A stretch of 64,000 nucleotides of DNA, taken from NCBI RefSeq assembly GCF_033958435.1, contig NC_134137.1, positions 228,449,501 to 228,513,500 of the forward strand, given 5' to 3'. Each line of letters opens with the position of its first letter. The stretch's first letter is position 1. The DNA is from Carettochelys insculpta (taxonomy: Eukaryota; Chordata; Testudines; Carettochelyidae). Under the pieces are notes generated by a model. That model was not told the origin of the DNA and ran no database searches. It saw only the letters and a list, made by a program, of their open reading frames with translations. Made by a program: the position numbers and the translations under genes. Below are positions 21,095 to 34,913 of the stretch, piece after piece.

Positions 21095-23689
21095 ACCCCA
21101 AACCCCTATAACTATTCACAGTGTGTTATTTTCCTCACAGTTGAATTGAAATGGCCTTAACATGCACACGGTGGCTGGAGGGGGTACTTTATAAAGGTTA
21201 AAGAACAGAGATGTAGTGCAATTAACCTGGAATTTGTGCATTAGTGAAAAAGAAAGATGTGACCAGGCACTGCACTTACAACTTCTAGAGTAGACTGATG
21301 CTACCTATCTGAGAAGTGCAAAAACGATCTATAGGATACAGGCTGTCCTTAGTGGTATTCTGAAATGGATCGTATGCTCTCCATAAGTGGAAAAAGCAGT
21401 CAAATCATCCAAAAGAACCCAGATGCAAGGCTAAATACAACAACTAATAGAACAGGGGGAGACACAAGAGAACAGCTGCCATCTGAAGCCCATTATCAAG
21501 TCTGAATACTAAGGAAAACTTCCCAAGAATGACATGCACAAAGGGGAGGCAGAGAACAGTCTTTCAGGGGGAAGAGGGAAGCCCAATTGCTTGAGACATT
21601 AAAAACTAGACTAAGAAAGCACGAGCATGCGTACTAATGAAAACAATCCTGCCCTGGCCCTCAGGGTGGGAAATAAACCAGGACATCCATTGATATTTTC
21701 TTCTCCCTTCTAAGATTTGTATGATTCAATGAGGATTTCATGGGCAAGATCCTACGAACAATCAGGATTGAAAGTTCTGTTCGCTGCCAACATTCCAATC
21801 CAACTCAGCTAAATTTGGGAATAAAACATCAATCAAAAAAACTTTGTTACATCTAATCAACTGCAGCCATTTGTGTGCAAGGTGCTTGGAGCAGGCAGAT
21901 TTTCTCAACTTCATCAGCTGGGTTTGCAGCAGCAGCAAGCAAAAGCCCTTCCATCTTATTACACACTATTGCTGCAGGGCCATGAAACCTCAGTCATAAG
22001 GCAATGGCCAAAAACCAAACAAGTGGAAGGACAGATGAGAAATATAGTCCTTCATTTTGGTGCTCTCTCACTGGAGAATGGTTTGAGAAAATACTGGAGT
22101 TTGCTACAAATGAATGTCTCTCTCAAAATCTTTTGGGAATTTCCTGAGCTTCAAATGTTAATTTAACATTTAAAAAAAATAATTTTTAACTTTTTTTCAG
22201 AAACCTGATATACTCCAATCATCATCTAAAAAGAGCACAATAAATGGCAATTTTTAATTTTTTTAATAAAATACTATAATGTTCTTATCTATACAAATAA
22301 TTATTACAACCATTAAACAAAGTGTTACATTTAACAATAAAAATCTCAGAAATTTGAACAAGATCATGGTTTGAGATATTTACACCTGAATGCAACATCT
22401 GTAAAAAGATGTCAAAATAAACAGAACAAGATCTTATTTACAATTGCAAGAGGTTCCTTTTCACAATTATGCATTTCTGCTCCGGATTTCCTTTACAAAA
22501 TAGTAGTTGGAGTTTACAGCTGTAGCAGACTGTACACAGTAAAAAATTCTGGACTGCGTATCAATAAACATTATGTTACAGAAAGCAAGAACATATCGGA
22601 TTACTTTCCTGTGGTGCAATCCATATCGGCATTCCTTCTCGCTGTGTCTGAGTGGGAAAATGGGCACTGCACATTACCATTTTTGTCATCCCCATGTTTG
22701 TGGGCAATACAAAAGGATAGCATGACAAAGTTGGAGTCTATATTAAGACTGGGAGAAATGTAGTGATGGATGGGGAAATACCTAAACTTCTCTTATGTGG
22801 AATAGTTATGACTACACACACACATACACCCAGTTAGCCACTATAGAAGGAGGCCACCCATTTGTAGATACAGTGCACTGCAAATGATAACTATTCTCTT
22901 ATATTTATTAATGAAAAATGTGAGTATCTGCAAATAAACCAATAATATGTTGCACACTTAAAGAAACTGTCATTACTATGAACGAAAGAAGGTTTTGTGA
23001 CACCAGGGCCTTGTCTGCCATGGGAGGTTTGTTAAAATTTCCAGCCATTGCTACAACAGGTTTGGCCATCACACTGCAGGAAAGCAAGAGCAGACAAGAT
23101 GTTGGCAGCAGCATTCAACAACCTGATACTTTACAATGCAAGTGCTCCCACCCACGTTACCATGAAGAATGCTAGACCAGTGTAGGAAGAGTGGAAAATA
23201 GTACCAGAAAAAGTGTACCACAGCTAATTACGAAGGGTCTTTATACTACTGGATTAAAACAAAACAATGGAACAACGGGGTATAAATTGAACTGACTCCT
23301 CCGCCCCATCTTCCCTCTTTTCCCAAGTCAAAGGAAGGTCGATTTAGGACAAGACAGCAGGGGAGTAAATAGAGAAGGGAAGAATCACAGCCCTCAGTGC
23401 TAAATACAGAAAAATAGTCTGTTGGTTCCCTGGGCCTAGAATGGCTCAGAATGAGATCAAAAAGACAACAGTAGGTCAGAAATAGCAATCTGAGTTCTTT
23501 TCTCTGGGTAGTCAGTGGGTCTCTGGAATGCTGCCAGACACCTGTCATGGCAGCAGCAGAGCGTAGCTCTAAAATACAGTGTAAAATCTGTGTAAAATTC
23601 AGGAGATACTGCACACAGAGAATGAATCCCAGAGCATTTTGCAGAGATGTGTTCTCATACCTACACAGCAGTTTAGTGATCAGAGTAGA

Positions 23690-23850
23690 GAAACAGAAGG
23701 AAAAGATTTGAGTTCTGCGTCTGTTACTGACTCAGTCTGTGATCTTGGGCAAATCAGTACAGTGTGCGCGTAGGTATTCCTAGTTACTAAACAATGGGAA
23801 TAAATACTTGCTCATTTTTGTAAGACACTATGAGACAAGTTCTTGATGAA
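23690..23850 (+). repeat. MIR-like SINE remnant
   Basis: Motifs in order: ttgagttctgcgtctgttac, tgatcttgggcaaatcag, then aatgggaataaatac. This matches the MIR core and tail in sense orientation. Borders are approximate. Confidence 0.6.
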
Positions 23851-24863
23851 AACTTGAAGTTGAACCTACCCTAATTCTTCAAGATTCCTCACAGGATGCA
23901 TGTGAAAAGATGACAAATGTTGCACTACACTGGATGTGACCCTACCCTCTATGTCTTTTAGCCATTGTTCGTTGAACTGATCCAGGGAAGCTGAGACAAG
24001 CACAGTGTTTACCAGATGTAGCAATACCACTGCAACATGGAAAGAAGAAATACTGTGAGGACTGATAGGCTCAGAACTATACCCACTTTATTCTTTGCTT
24101 TCTAAAATCCTCGTAATTCTGCATGTATCCCTCTGAATAATAATGCAATCAAAATATAGCGAGTCTTTGATAACAAAATAGTGCTCACTCATGAAGAAAA
24201 AAATGCAGTTTCAGGGATTATTATAAACTCTTTGTCGGGGGTAGGGAAAGGGATTTTAAATTGATTCTAAAATACTTTGTCTTTTTAATTGTCAATTGAT
24301 ACTTAGAAGAAACAAATGCCAAGTAGCTGTTGGTGCCACAGATACTTGATGAAGGGAACATGTGCCTGTAGAAATTCCTATTAATACTTCATCCGAACAC
24401 GCTGAACTCACGTTGCTATTTAAAAAAGGTGCTCTCAGTTTGCATAATACCTCTGAATTTCTGGCCTTTAATGTACATCAAAGATATGTAATAGTATAAA
24501 AATAGAGTTATCTGGTCAGTAGGAGTTACAGAAGCCCCCTTTCGAATAATCTTGTCCAGAAAATAATACATTTAAAATGTACTGTATTAATCTGAACCCT
24601 AAACAGCCATTTCAGTGCCAGACAAAGCATAAAGACTTGTTCCCACTGGAAGTATTTCAGAGGCTAAGTCTTTCTTCTTGCTGATCTAAAACTGAGCAGA
24701 AACAGCCTGCAAGCTGGGGAGCAGGTATCTGATGCTGTCTCCCTAAGGCAAAGATTTTCTGCAAAGAGTTTGCAGGAACACCACACTTAGCAGCAGGGCT
24801 GCTCTGTTCTCACAGTCATAGTTTGGGCACAGGGAAGAAAATCAAAGGTCACTATTGCAAACT

Positions 24864-24883
24864 TATATATATATATATATATA
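24864..24883. repeat. (TA)n microsatellite
   Basis: About 10 TA units in the presumed USF3 3' UTR. Confidence 0.95.
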
Positions 24884-25047
24884 GGATGAATATACATATC
24901 CATCCAAGCATTGCTGCTCCTGTTACGTTAATTGAACTAACCTTCATTTAGGAAAAAAAATACTGTTAAAAGCTATGCAATGAAATTTAAAGTTCCCTGT
25001 ACTAATGCATGACATTTAGTCCAGCAGCATCAGCACGGGTTGGGTGT

Positions 25048-25062
25048 GGGGGGGGGGGGGGG
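25048..25062. repeat. Poly-G run
   Basis: Fifteen consecutive G on the + strand; in the USF3 transcript orientation this is poly-C. Confidence 0.95.
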
Positions 25063-25244
25063 AAGGTGATTGCATTCTCTTCTGCACTTCTTCACACTAT
25101 CAACTTCAACCAAAAACACCTGACAACTGTGAATCCTGTGACCTACTGCTAGCTCTGGGCATGAGCAATGACATCATAATAGAAAAACGAGATGCCCTGA
25201 GGAGCCCATAGGCTGCTGCAGAGGCAATATACAGAAAAAGCTTA

Positions 25245-25475
25245 GGGCTTGTCTACACAAGGAAGCTATTGCAAAATGAGCTGGGTTGTGCTTTTGAAGC
25301 ACAGCAGCTACTCCACAGAATCTCTGTGCAGTATCTCTCATTCTGCGCTAAATGCCTTTTAAGCTGAACTGCACAGAGGCAATCTTCAGAGCAGAATAAG
25401 AGCTGATGCACAGGAAGCTAGTGCAGAGTAAGTATAACCACTCCAAGCTCTGTCCTGTGTAGACAATGCCATAGG
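25245..25475. mobile_element. Short inverted-repeat element
   Basis: The left end GGGCTTGTCTACACAAGG is matched in inverted orientation by CCTGTGTAGACAATGCC at the right end. The interior has no coding potential. Similar ends (TGTCTACACTAG) occur near 35236 and, inverted, near 36173. It is a non-autonomous DNA transposon family I associate with turtles, class uncertain. Confidence 0.55.
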
Positions 25476-28400
25476 AGAAGATGATGAGAAATGTCTTCGT
25501 TCGTACAATGCCGGCTTTGTACAACAAAAGGCAACTTTTCAGTTTGTACTTGTGTGCTATTAATAAGCAGACAGTGGTCTGTCAAGACCTAGCACTCTGC
25601 CCCACAGTTGTAAGTTGCAACCATCCAATTCCTGTTGATAGGTTTACGCATTTGGAATAAACTTTCTTCTCATTTACACAAGTGTGAAGCCTGTGGAACT
25701 CAGTGAAGTTAGGTTGTCGTAAATTTGGATTAAGTAGGGGCAGAATTTGGCCCTCTGCCAGTTGATTGGTTTTTAATAAAATTTTTAATAAAATTACTCA
25801 TAGGAACATACAAAATCCCCTAGAACAGTACTGAGAGGAAGAACAGGTACATAGATTTAGTTTCAGATTGTCACCTTAAAATGATGATGCGGGCAGTAAA
25901 TAATGACTTGAGGCATCTGTAAGGAACACATGTCTTGTAACAATCCAACTGGTCACTGGGAGACTGCTGTTAGGCAAGCAAGTGTGGAGCTGTTTCTCCA
26001 GGTAGAAAACTTGTCAGCCCTATACCAGTGGCCTCAGTTGTTCTGACTGCCTGAGGCAGGCCCAATGGCACTGTTCAACATTATGGAACCTGTTCTACTG
26101 CACGAGGCAGCCCTTATGGGACATTAAAAATATTTGAAAAAACTCTAGGTAAACAGTGATTAGCTGAATCTTATAAAGCCCTTAGGATGCCCACTGTGGC
26201 ACAAAGCTGAAACTGATAACAATCCCTACCTCCATCATTTTACTTAAACCAGTTGCCCTCGGGCTGCGGCACTGACCTCTAATGGGTTTTACCTTTCAGT
26301 GTAACCTGAAAATGGAACAAAAACATTTACTTGGCAATAAATAAACTTCTGTAATTTTTATTTCATTAGCTGTTTTTGACAAACACTGAAACTTGAAGCA
26401 CCAAATCTGTTCAGTGCCCTCAATATCCTTCCCATTTGAACAAGATTCCCAGTTTGAGAAACATTCCCTTTTACTTTGCAGGCTGAAGCACAGTCCTTTA
26501 TACCAGACAGTGGATAGTGTTACCAATGAAAATGCCCTCACAAAAGATTATAGACACAAGGCCTGATTTTCATTTATCCTGAAATCTCCTTATATTTGCA
26601 CCCACTTTTAAGTCTCCTTTACTCAGCAAAAGCAGTGCAAAGACCTACTGTAAATGAGAATCAGGCCCTCAGTTTACCAACAAAACTCTGGCTACATCCA
26701 GATGGGCCCACAGCTGCAGGTGAAGTGGGAGACTCCTTTTTCTCCCTCAAGCAAATCCACAAATGAGATTCATTAGGCTGTGGTGCTTCACAGTCACAGT
26801 GAGGCAAGGCTTGTCCTTCCTCTTCCCTCAAGCATTTGACAGTAGGCACAGGAATTCAGGCATGGGACCACAGAACACTAAATAGCTCAGTGTACTTGGT
26901 GCTGCATGAGGCATTTTGCCTGTACCTGGTCTGCACAAGGATGCCTCAAAAAAATGCTGGCTGTTACCCATCACTGTGGCACCTGAAAGAGGCCCTAGTT
27001 TGATCTTATAGTGTGGGAGATAGGGATAGGAGGGCTGATGGAAGCAAAAATTGGAAAACATTGTAATAATGGTTTTGGATGAATAATAACAACAATAAAA
27101 ACAACTTCTCCCTTTCTTCAAGAAAATTATGTTGCAATAATCACTAAATAAATACCATGTATGCTTTCCTCATTTCCACTTAATTAAATGGGACCAAACA
27201 GAGCATGATTCTTTTGCAAATATTAAAAAAGTAAACATTATCTGTTCCTCTCGCCCTCCCCACATCAATCATCATATTTAAATCAGAAAGAACCTCCTTA
27301 TATGCCATGTGTTCAAACACTAAACACATTCACTTCTCTTCCCCACCCACAATCACACTGGCTCAGCTAAAAGGTGCTCTTTAAGTGCAAAGTATTAATA
27401 TTAAATTAGACCTTGATCCTGCAATTGACAGTGGGCAGACTGCTGTAACCACAAAGAGCCCTATTACCTTCATTGAGGTTCTGTGTAAGCATAATAGTTG
27501 GCTTGTTTGCTCTGAATTACAGGAAGGGCCCTTAATCCAAAGAATGGAAGAAAGAGGACACAGATACACGGACATGGATTACACGAAAAAAAAAAAAGAC
27601 CGATAAAGAAAGTGCTAAACAAGGTATAGAGATGATACCCTGACATAACTTGCAGCATACAAACAATGGTCAAAGGGCAACAAACATGACTGAGTCTATG
27701 GTGATTACACTAAAAGGAGCAATAAATTATATTAACACCACAGTTCAACAGGAATTGATGCCGTTCCAAGTACAAATCTGAGTAAAATTCTTCTCCACAG
27801 AAAGTGACAGCAGATCACGTTTTAACACAAGGGAAACCGAATTTTTTTAAAGTAGCAAAAGCTTTACTGCTGCTCAGAAGCTGATCTTGGAAACTTGCAC
27901 ACCCATTTTTACCTGATTAAGTCAGCCTTAATTAGAACGTACGTGACAAACTTTTAGCAGGCAAAAACCCAGTATCTTTAGTAATTAAAACTGGCTTTAT
28001 ACCCACTGGGCTTAAAGACCAGGTATGTGAGAGTCTCTTTAAGATACTTTACGAAAAACCCCAAATTCTAAGCAGCTCACTTTATCTTCTGGGCAAGTTA
28101 ATTAACTAAGAATTAAAACAAAAAAGAAATCAAGCACTTATCTCCTTCAGTCTCACCTCTCACAAGGCTAAGCTTTTAGTTCATGCTTTAGATCCAAGAG
28201 CTGAAAGTGTCAGTTATTCTGGAATGATCAGATTTTCAAATGCTGTAAAATCAGCATTCAATTCAGCTGTAAGTGTTGCATCCTTACAGTTACTAATAAG
28301 AATTGCTATAGGCACTGGTGTTTTAGAGTTAGTCAGTGGGCGGATATACAGTATGTATATAAATATAGAAGAACCCACACATATCCATACTTTCAGACAG

Positions 28401-28482
28401 TGATGCTATGAATGGTCTCAAGGATGACTTTTTTTTTATATACAAACATATCCCTTCAGACTAAAGGTCAGGCTTTCAGTTT

Positions 28483-31400
28483 TCATACAGCTGAAGTACA
28501 ATCATGACCAAGAATATGGCTTATATTGTGGGCAGGTCGGTTTGAGGATTGCTTGGAAGAATCTGAAGATGACGTGTTTGCTATTGAAAGCAAAGGTGAC
28601 ATTGCCGAACCGTCTGGAGGAAGAGCTGTGGCTATCTCTGGAAACAAAGATGTCAAGTTAAAATTGGATAAGTGTGATGTATTGGTCATGTGCATCGGAG
28701 GCATATCTGGGAGAAGAGGAAAACTTGGCTGAGCAAAACCAACTGGTCTTGGAGGAGATAAAATGGATCCAAATCGATTGTTTAAACCTCCACTAGGGGG
28801 CTTCTCTGTGTTTGGATTAGGAAACATTTGATTAGGAAAGTAGGGGATTGAAATGTCATTAGACAGAGTAGGATGAGCAGGAGAATAAGGTGGATAGAAA
28901 GATGGCAGTGTATTTTGAGGATCTACTGGGATAAGAGCTGGTGTTCGAGTGGCACTGGGCTGTGTAACTGGTGGAATGAAAGTAGTATTGGCATTTATTG
29001 GTGGATTCATACTACCCTCTGGAATAAAAGGGAATCCAAAATTTTGAGACAAGGCATGCTGGTCAGCAGATGCATTATCATTAGCCACTTGAGGGCCATC
29101 AGACATAAAACGGACAATGCTGCCTCTTTTTTCTATTGCAGATTGTTGGCGTCCAAGGATCATACTGCCACCAGTAGACAGGGGAAGATGAGGCAGACTA
29201 GGGTCAAATACATTTCCATGTCTTTGATTTCCAGATCGATTCCTTTCAGGCTGACGGATTTTAGAACCACCATTATCCTGCAGGGGATGTCTTGACCGTT
29301 GAGTAACTGAAGAATTTGGCTGACGAACAGATGGCTGCCCTTGTTCAGCATTCCCATGAGAGATAGCAGGGTGTGGGAGAGCTGGCCGGACAACTCCATG
29401 CATGTTGCTAGAAACAGGTGTGGTCATGTGGTTCTTGGTGGCATGACTGTCAGTCATTCTCATGGGATTGGATTTTTGTACAGAAATATTTGGGCTTGTG
29501 TTTCGACCCTGAATATCTCCTGAGGAAGAAGAACTTGAAAAAGGAATATTTAAAGAACTGTTCCTAGTATTAATTGTTCCCATAGACATGTCACAGCTTT
29601 CTCTATTCTGACCTTCACTATCTCTTCGAATGTGGACGCTTTCTCGTGCAGGGGGACAATTATATTCAATTGTGGAGGACGCACTGCACTGCGCATTCCT
29701 CTGATGTTCGGAAATTGATCTTTGGCTTCCGCTAACCTGATCTCCAAGATGAGGAGCAAGTAAACTCTGCATAAAATTTTGGTGGCATGTATTTTCACTG
29801 TCCCTTGGTGGGAGAGCATTTCCTGTGGGAATACCCTGAACGGGTTGATAGGGCAACCTCTTTTGTCTCTCAATGGGTGGGCCAGGATTTTGACTAATTC
29901 GAAAAGTTTGTGATTGCAAGCCCCTGAGGGATGATACAGAGTTACCAATTTCGCTATTTCTTGAAGCCTGTACATCAAAATTGCCTGTTGGCTGTTGGCT
30001 GGCCCCATTGGGTTTGAATGTCTGACAATCAGAAAGCCGTTGAACTTCTGAGCCAACCGCATGGTCTACAGATACACGACTCTGCATGTTATGTATTCCC
30101 AAAGCTTTATTCCTAGAAACATCAAGGTAGTTTCTCATTTCAAGCTGGTCTGGAACTCTAGAGCCTTGAAGGGATATCCCTATTCTCTGTTCTGAATTAG
30201 AAGGTGTTTTCCCAATAAGTGCCTCTGCAGAGTAACTGGAAACTCTGTTTCTTTCTTGCCTGTGTGGGGCACAGGTCATATCTGATGGTCTGGTTACAAT
30301 ACTTGACTGGGATACCATTTGTTGCTCCAAGCCCCTGGAGGTCAGAAGTCTCTGCATCTGATTATGTCCAGATACATGTTCGGATGAAACCCCTGAGCCC
30401 TGCTGTCTGTTGCCAACGTCCTGTTGCTGATGATGCAGAATATCCTGATTTAGATGGCTCTGACGATGATTATGATGGGTTCTGCTCGTTGAAGGGTTTT
30501 CACAGTTCTTTTCAGGCTGAGATGCTCCAAAGTGCTGCTGCATTTGCTGCTGTATTTGCTGGTGGTGGGGATGAGCCTGTCCACTTTTTGGCCGAGTTTG
30601 ATCATTTCCATGATGCTTCTGCTGTAAAGAAAGATGACTAGCTTGGGTTCCCTGGACAAGGCTTCGTTTCTTTTGCATTTGCACCTCTTGCTGTATTGCT
30701 CTCTGTTGGTGGACACTGTGGGATTGAGAATGGACTGAGCTCTCCGCATGAGGAATGTGGTGCTGCAGCTGATATAAGTGATGCCTCTCTCTTAACTGTC
30801 CAGCCTGCTGTTGCTTTAAATAGGAGTGGTTACTGTGAAGATGAGATATGCCTTGGACAGGTACATGTTGTACAGATTGCAGATGCTGACCTCCTGTCTG
30901 ACCTTGCTGTTCTGAAATGGATGGCTGAGAACTGCACTGAATTTCACTTTGCCTCAAAGCAGAGGACACAAAGTTGTTGGATGGGAATAATCTATTTAGA
31001 CCATCTGTGTGCCCTTGATTGCTCACTGACACAACTGAATTGGAAGAATTCGGAGGGATCTGACTAACCAACATTTGAGTTTGATCAGCAATACTGTCTG
31101 GTGTTCGGTTCATCAATGCCATACCTTCAAGCCTGATAGGTGTTGTCTGACACGGCTTCTGCCTTTTTGCTGTAGAAAGCAGGAGGTCCTCTTGGACGGC
31201 ACGTTTAGCAGTGTCTTTGCGACTTTCATGGTTTTGCTGCTTTAAGTGTGGTTCTTGCATCTGTGGAGCCTGCATAGTGTTTCCCCTAACAGCACTCAGT
31301 TGATCTTGAGCATATTCAGTCATCATAATGGATCCTGGAGACTGAGTGACATAGGAACTAGACGATATGGACAGATTCACTGTGGCAGGAACAAGTGCTT

Positions 31401-34400
31401 GGTCTGATGGCTGGGATAAAGCTGAGCAACTTACAAGGGGGTGGATAATGCGACTTTGATGTACAAGATTATTTACACTTAAACTGGTTACATTTGGTGA
31501 CTGTGAAGTTGAAATTTGTACTGCATTTGATGTTTCAACCCCTACAGAACAACTGGGGTTTTCAGCTGGTCTGTCAACATTTATTTGCACTGGATCCTGA
31601 GCACAGAATTTGTTTGGTGCTGCTTCCAATTGTCCTACATTAGCTTTAACTGTTTGTGACTTAAAAGGCTGATGCTCATTTTCCAAAGGTGCAACTTCAG
31701 CAGATTTAGAGGCGCCATCCCTTATATTAACTTGTATTCCTCCTCCACTTTTCTCAAGGTTCTCTTGGTCAAAAATAGCTCTTGCTGCAAGAGCTACAAT
31801 GTCAGTTTGCTCTGAAAAAGTGCAACTGTTACATGTATTTGTTGAGGTGCTGCTGGTAACATCTTCCCTAGCTGCATCTGGCAACATGGATGCAACTGAG
31901 AAGCCACGACTGCTCCCAGAACTAGTTGACATTGGAGAGTCCGCTTGCCTACTACCAATAAGAGAACCACTAACAACGTCTTGATCAGAAATGCAGGAAT
32001 GATGTGTGAGAGTGTCGCCTTCGGTGTTCATTAACAAAAGCTCTTGCTTCTCAGGCAAATCAACACTTGATTTTATTGTTTTAGAATTTTCTGGAGGACA
32101 ATCAGAATGCTCCACCTGAAGTGAAAAGGAGGCTTTTAGCACCGCTGTTCTTTCTTTAGTAAGGTCAGAGAGCATTTTGGTTAGACCCTGTTCTTCTAAC
32201 AAGTCTGTGGTTTGCATCACAACTACTGATTCTTGCCCAACACTACAGGTCTGTGAAATGCTTTTTGCCTCAGAAGCATGGTCTGTCGTTACATTGTTTT
32301 GTGGCGCTGATGCCTCAGAAACCTGAGAAACTGTCACATTTGCGTCAGTGGCAGAGGACATTGAGATGCTGGTGGTAACACGTAACTTGGAAGATTCTGG
32401 CAACACAGAGTCAGGTAATGGGTTATTCTGAGATGTTTGCAGAAGAGCAGTGGAATCTTTGGAACTTGTTGGAACAGTCTGTACTGGTTCCATCATCACA
32501 GATTCTAGCGGCAATGAACTTGGTACCTCTGTTGAACTCAGCTCTGGTAAACTCATCATCTGGCCAGAACCCAGAGTCTCTTTGGACTGACAGTCAGAAA
32601 CACTAACATCAGTTGGTGCTGCTGTGCTGTTTGCTTGTGATACTACAGGCATGTTTTCAAGCAAGCGTTCACCATTTGAATGCTCCGCTGTAGCTTCCAC
32701 ATTAGTGCAATCAAGCTTTCCTGCATCTCTGCAAGGATTCACTGGACATGACGGTTTGCTGTTGGCTGCTGAATGTTTTTTAGCACTTAGCTTTTTGTTT
32801 GTTCTTTTTGATTTTATGTTTGATGACAAACCAACTGAAGCTTTTTTTGGAGAAGTGTGTATAGAATTAGAAGCACTGGATAACACTGTTGAACTTTCAG
32901 TAGCTATGGAAGACGCAGCAGAAGTTGGTAATGAAGCACAGCTGATAGGAGCAATTTGGCAGCTGGCAGTTGTTGGATTAGTGGACTGACTAAGGGACAG
33001 CTGTAAACAGCTTTGCCCAGCCATTTGTGATATGCTCTGATTGAGATTAGCTAAAGCACCAAATGTATTGAGGGCAACATTGGTATTCGGATCTTCGCTA
33101 GTGGTAGGCTGAATAATTTGCATAGGGGTTTGATTTGAAGCTCCAGATGAGGACATCACAGGTTGCAATGCAAACAGTTGTCCATTTAAAGAAATAGTCT
33201 GAGGATGTTGTTGATTTGACATTGTGACTGAAAAAGTCTGTGCAGCGCTAGAAGATGGTAAAGGTGGTGGTCTTGGTAATATATGTACAAGATGCTTCCC
33301 TCCAAAAGTTTGTGGAGCAGAGGCATTTTGTACAGAGCTGTTAGAACTTGCTATGGGACTGGTTCCATTCACAGGTACTCTGAGAGAACCAGGGGGCTGT
33401 GCAGACAGAAGAGGAAGGGAATTTTGATTAGCTGCTTGTATAATTACAATCTGCTGACTGACTGTTTGGCTGGGGATTTCAGCTCTCACCATGGGGGGAC
33501 ATGGCGTGGTGTTGGGAGGCTGGAGAATTATGACATTCTGATTAGCTGGCACTGCAGTAACAGCAGACCCAATTGTCTGAGCCATCTGAATTACCTGCAT
33601 ACCTGAATTCAGTGGAAAGATGTTTCCTGCAGGCTGTGTTTTCACCTGTGGTTGAGTCATTAATGGCTGCATAGGTACAGATGGGCAAGAGGGCAAGGTA
33701 ACAACAATTTGTTCTGCCTTCCCATCTCCAGGCACAGAATTATTCAAACTGATGCTTGGAGCCAAATGTCTGTTGTGGGTGGAAGATATGATACCAGTAC
33801 CATTAACTGGTTCACTTAACAATGCAGTCATAACACTGGATGGTGTCTGGGTTAGTGGCTGAACGGTGTTTCCTGCCAGTTGCAAAGTAGTCCAAGTGGT
33901 TTGCGTGATTCCAGCTGAAGGGATCCGCGAAAGGCTATTCATGTTTTTCAAATCAGAAGTGCCAACACCCGAAGAGCCTGAAAAAGACCAACAGTTGTCT
34001 AAGGGACCAGCAGGCAGTGTGCTTATTGCTGTTACAGCCTTAACTGCTTCTACTGCAGAAGTCACAGGCACTGCAGCACTACTTAGTAAGTCTGTACTTT
34101 TGAGGACATTTATTGAAGGGAAGCTATCGACAGCGGAGAGTCTCACAGATGGGGTACAAGTGGTTTCAGTGGCTGAGACGACAGGGCTTTCTTGAAATTC
34201 GCTTCTAGGATCCTGTATGTTTGAAGAGGTCACATTCACCCGTTGAACCTGAGAGGCCTCTATGGTGGTGTCAGAAGGAATGCTGATGCTAGGCATGATT
34301 ATTTTTTTCATGAACTTGGTGCATTCTTGTCCATTTTTAATTGTGGGGACATCTGGATCATTTGGGGGTGTGCTACTTGAAGAACACTGCAACACTTGCT

Positions 34401-34913
34401 CTGTCCCAGACTGAGAAGCATTCTGTGAGCTTGCAGTAGCAGAGGTAAGCATGCCCTCCTCATTCGCTGAGGCAGAGAGCTCAAGAATATTCTCAGCAGG
34501 AACCAGTTGACTGGATGCCAGTGGAGAAACTGTGGTCTGAGACCATGGCTTGTTTTCTGTGGGGTAAACACGGGAAATGGTCACAGGAGTCACTAAGTTG
34601 CATGTTCTCTGAACAGGTACAACGTTGGCTGTTTGTTTTTGTAAGTTATGACCAACATTAAAAGTTATTCCCTGGACCGATGTCCCTTGGTTATTTCCAC
34701 TAGGCTGACTCCCATTTGAATAGACAATGATATTCTTTTGAACCTGATCACTAGGAATAACAACAGAGACCTTTGCACTTTTGAGATTCCCCTTCCAGTG
34801 AATTGTGGGATCATCATATAGGCAAATGTCATTTGCTTTTAGTAGTTCTATGTACCGCCCATTTTCCTTCTGGAGTTCATCCAACTGTTTTCGGAGCTTT
34901 TTTATCTCTTCAG
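28483..34913 (-). CDS. USF3: USF3 giant last coding exon
   Basis: One uninterrupted exon of 6431 bp. The acceptor TTTTGCAG lies at 34921-34914. The first two bases (CT) complete an Ala codon, then E-E-I-K-K-L-R-K-Q. The open frame extends upstream to 35010, but 34914-35010 is intron. The protein ends G-H-D-C-T-S-A-V. Composition is dominated by Ser, Gln, Asn, Thr and Pro, with a FPFSS-like Ser run near 29525-29545. The intact frame over 2140 codons shows strong selection for this exon. Confidence 0.97.

Larger units (their letters stand above)
22240..28482 (-). other. USF3: Probable long 3' UTR of USF3
   Basis: AT-rich, gene-free stretch directly after the USF3 stop. It has few recognisable repeats for its length: a MIR-like remnant at 23690-23850, a TA run, a G run and an inverted-repeat element at 25245-25475. 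On the - strand ATTAAA occurs twice near 22250-22270, a possible polyadenylation region. I remember a several-kilobase 3' UTR for human USF3. The extent is inferred; reading frames of 60-130 residues here show no family resemblance. Confidence 0.45.

Noticed and set aside
22371..22763. 130-residue + strand frame
   Set aside because: AT-rich presumed USF3 3' UTR, low-complexity composition, no family resemblance.
29550..30062. 170-residue - strand frame inside USF3
   Set aside because: Same strand, different frame from the 2140-codon USF3 exon; a shadow of it.
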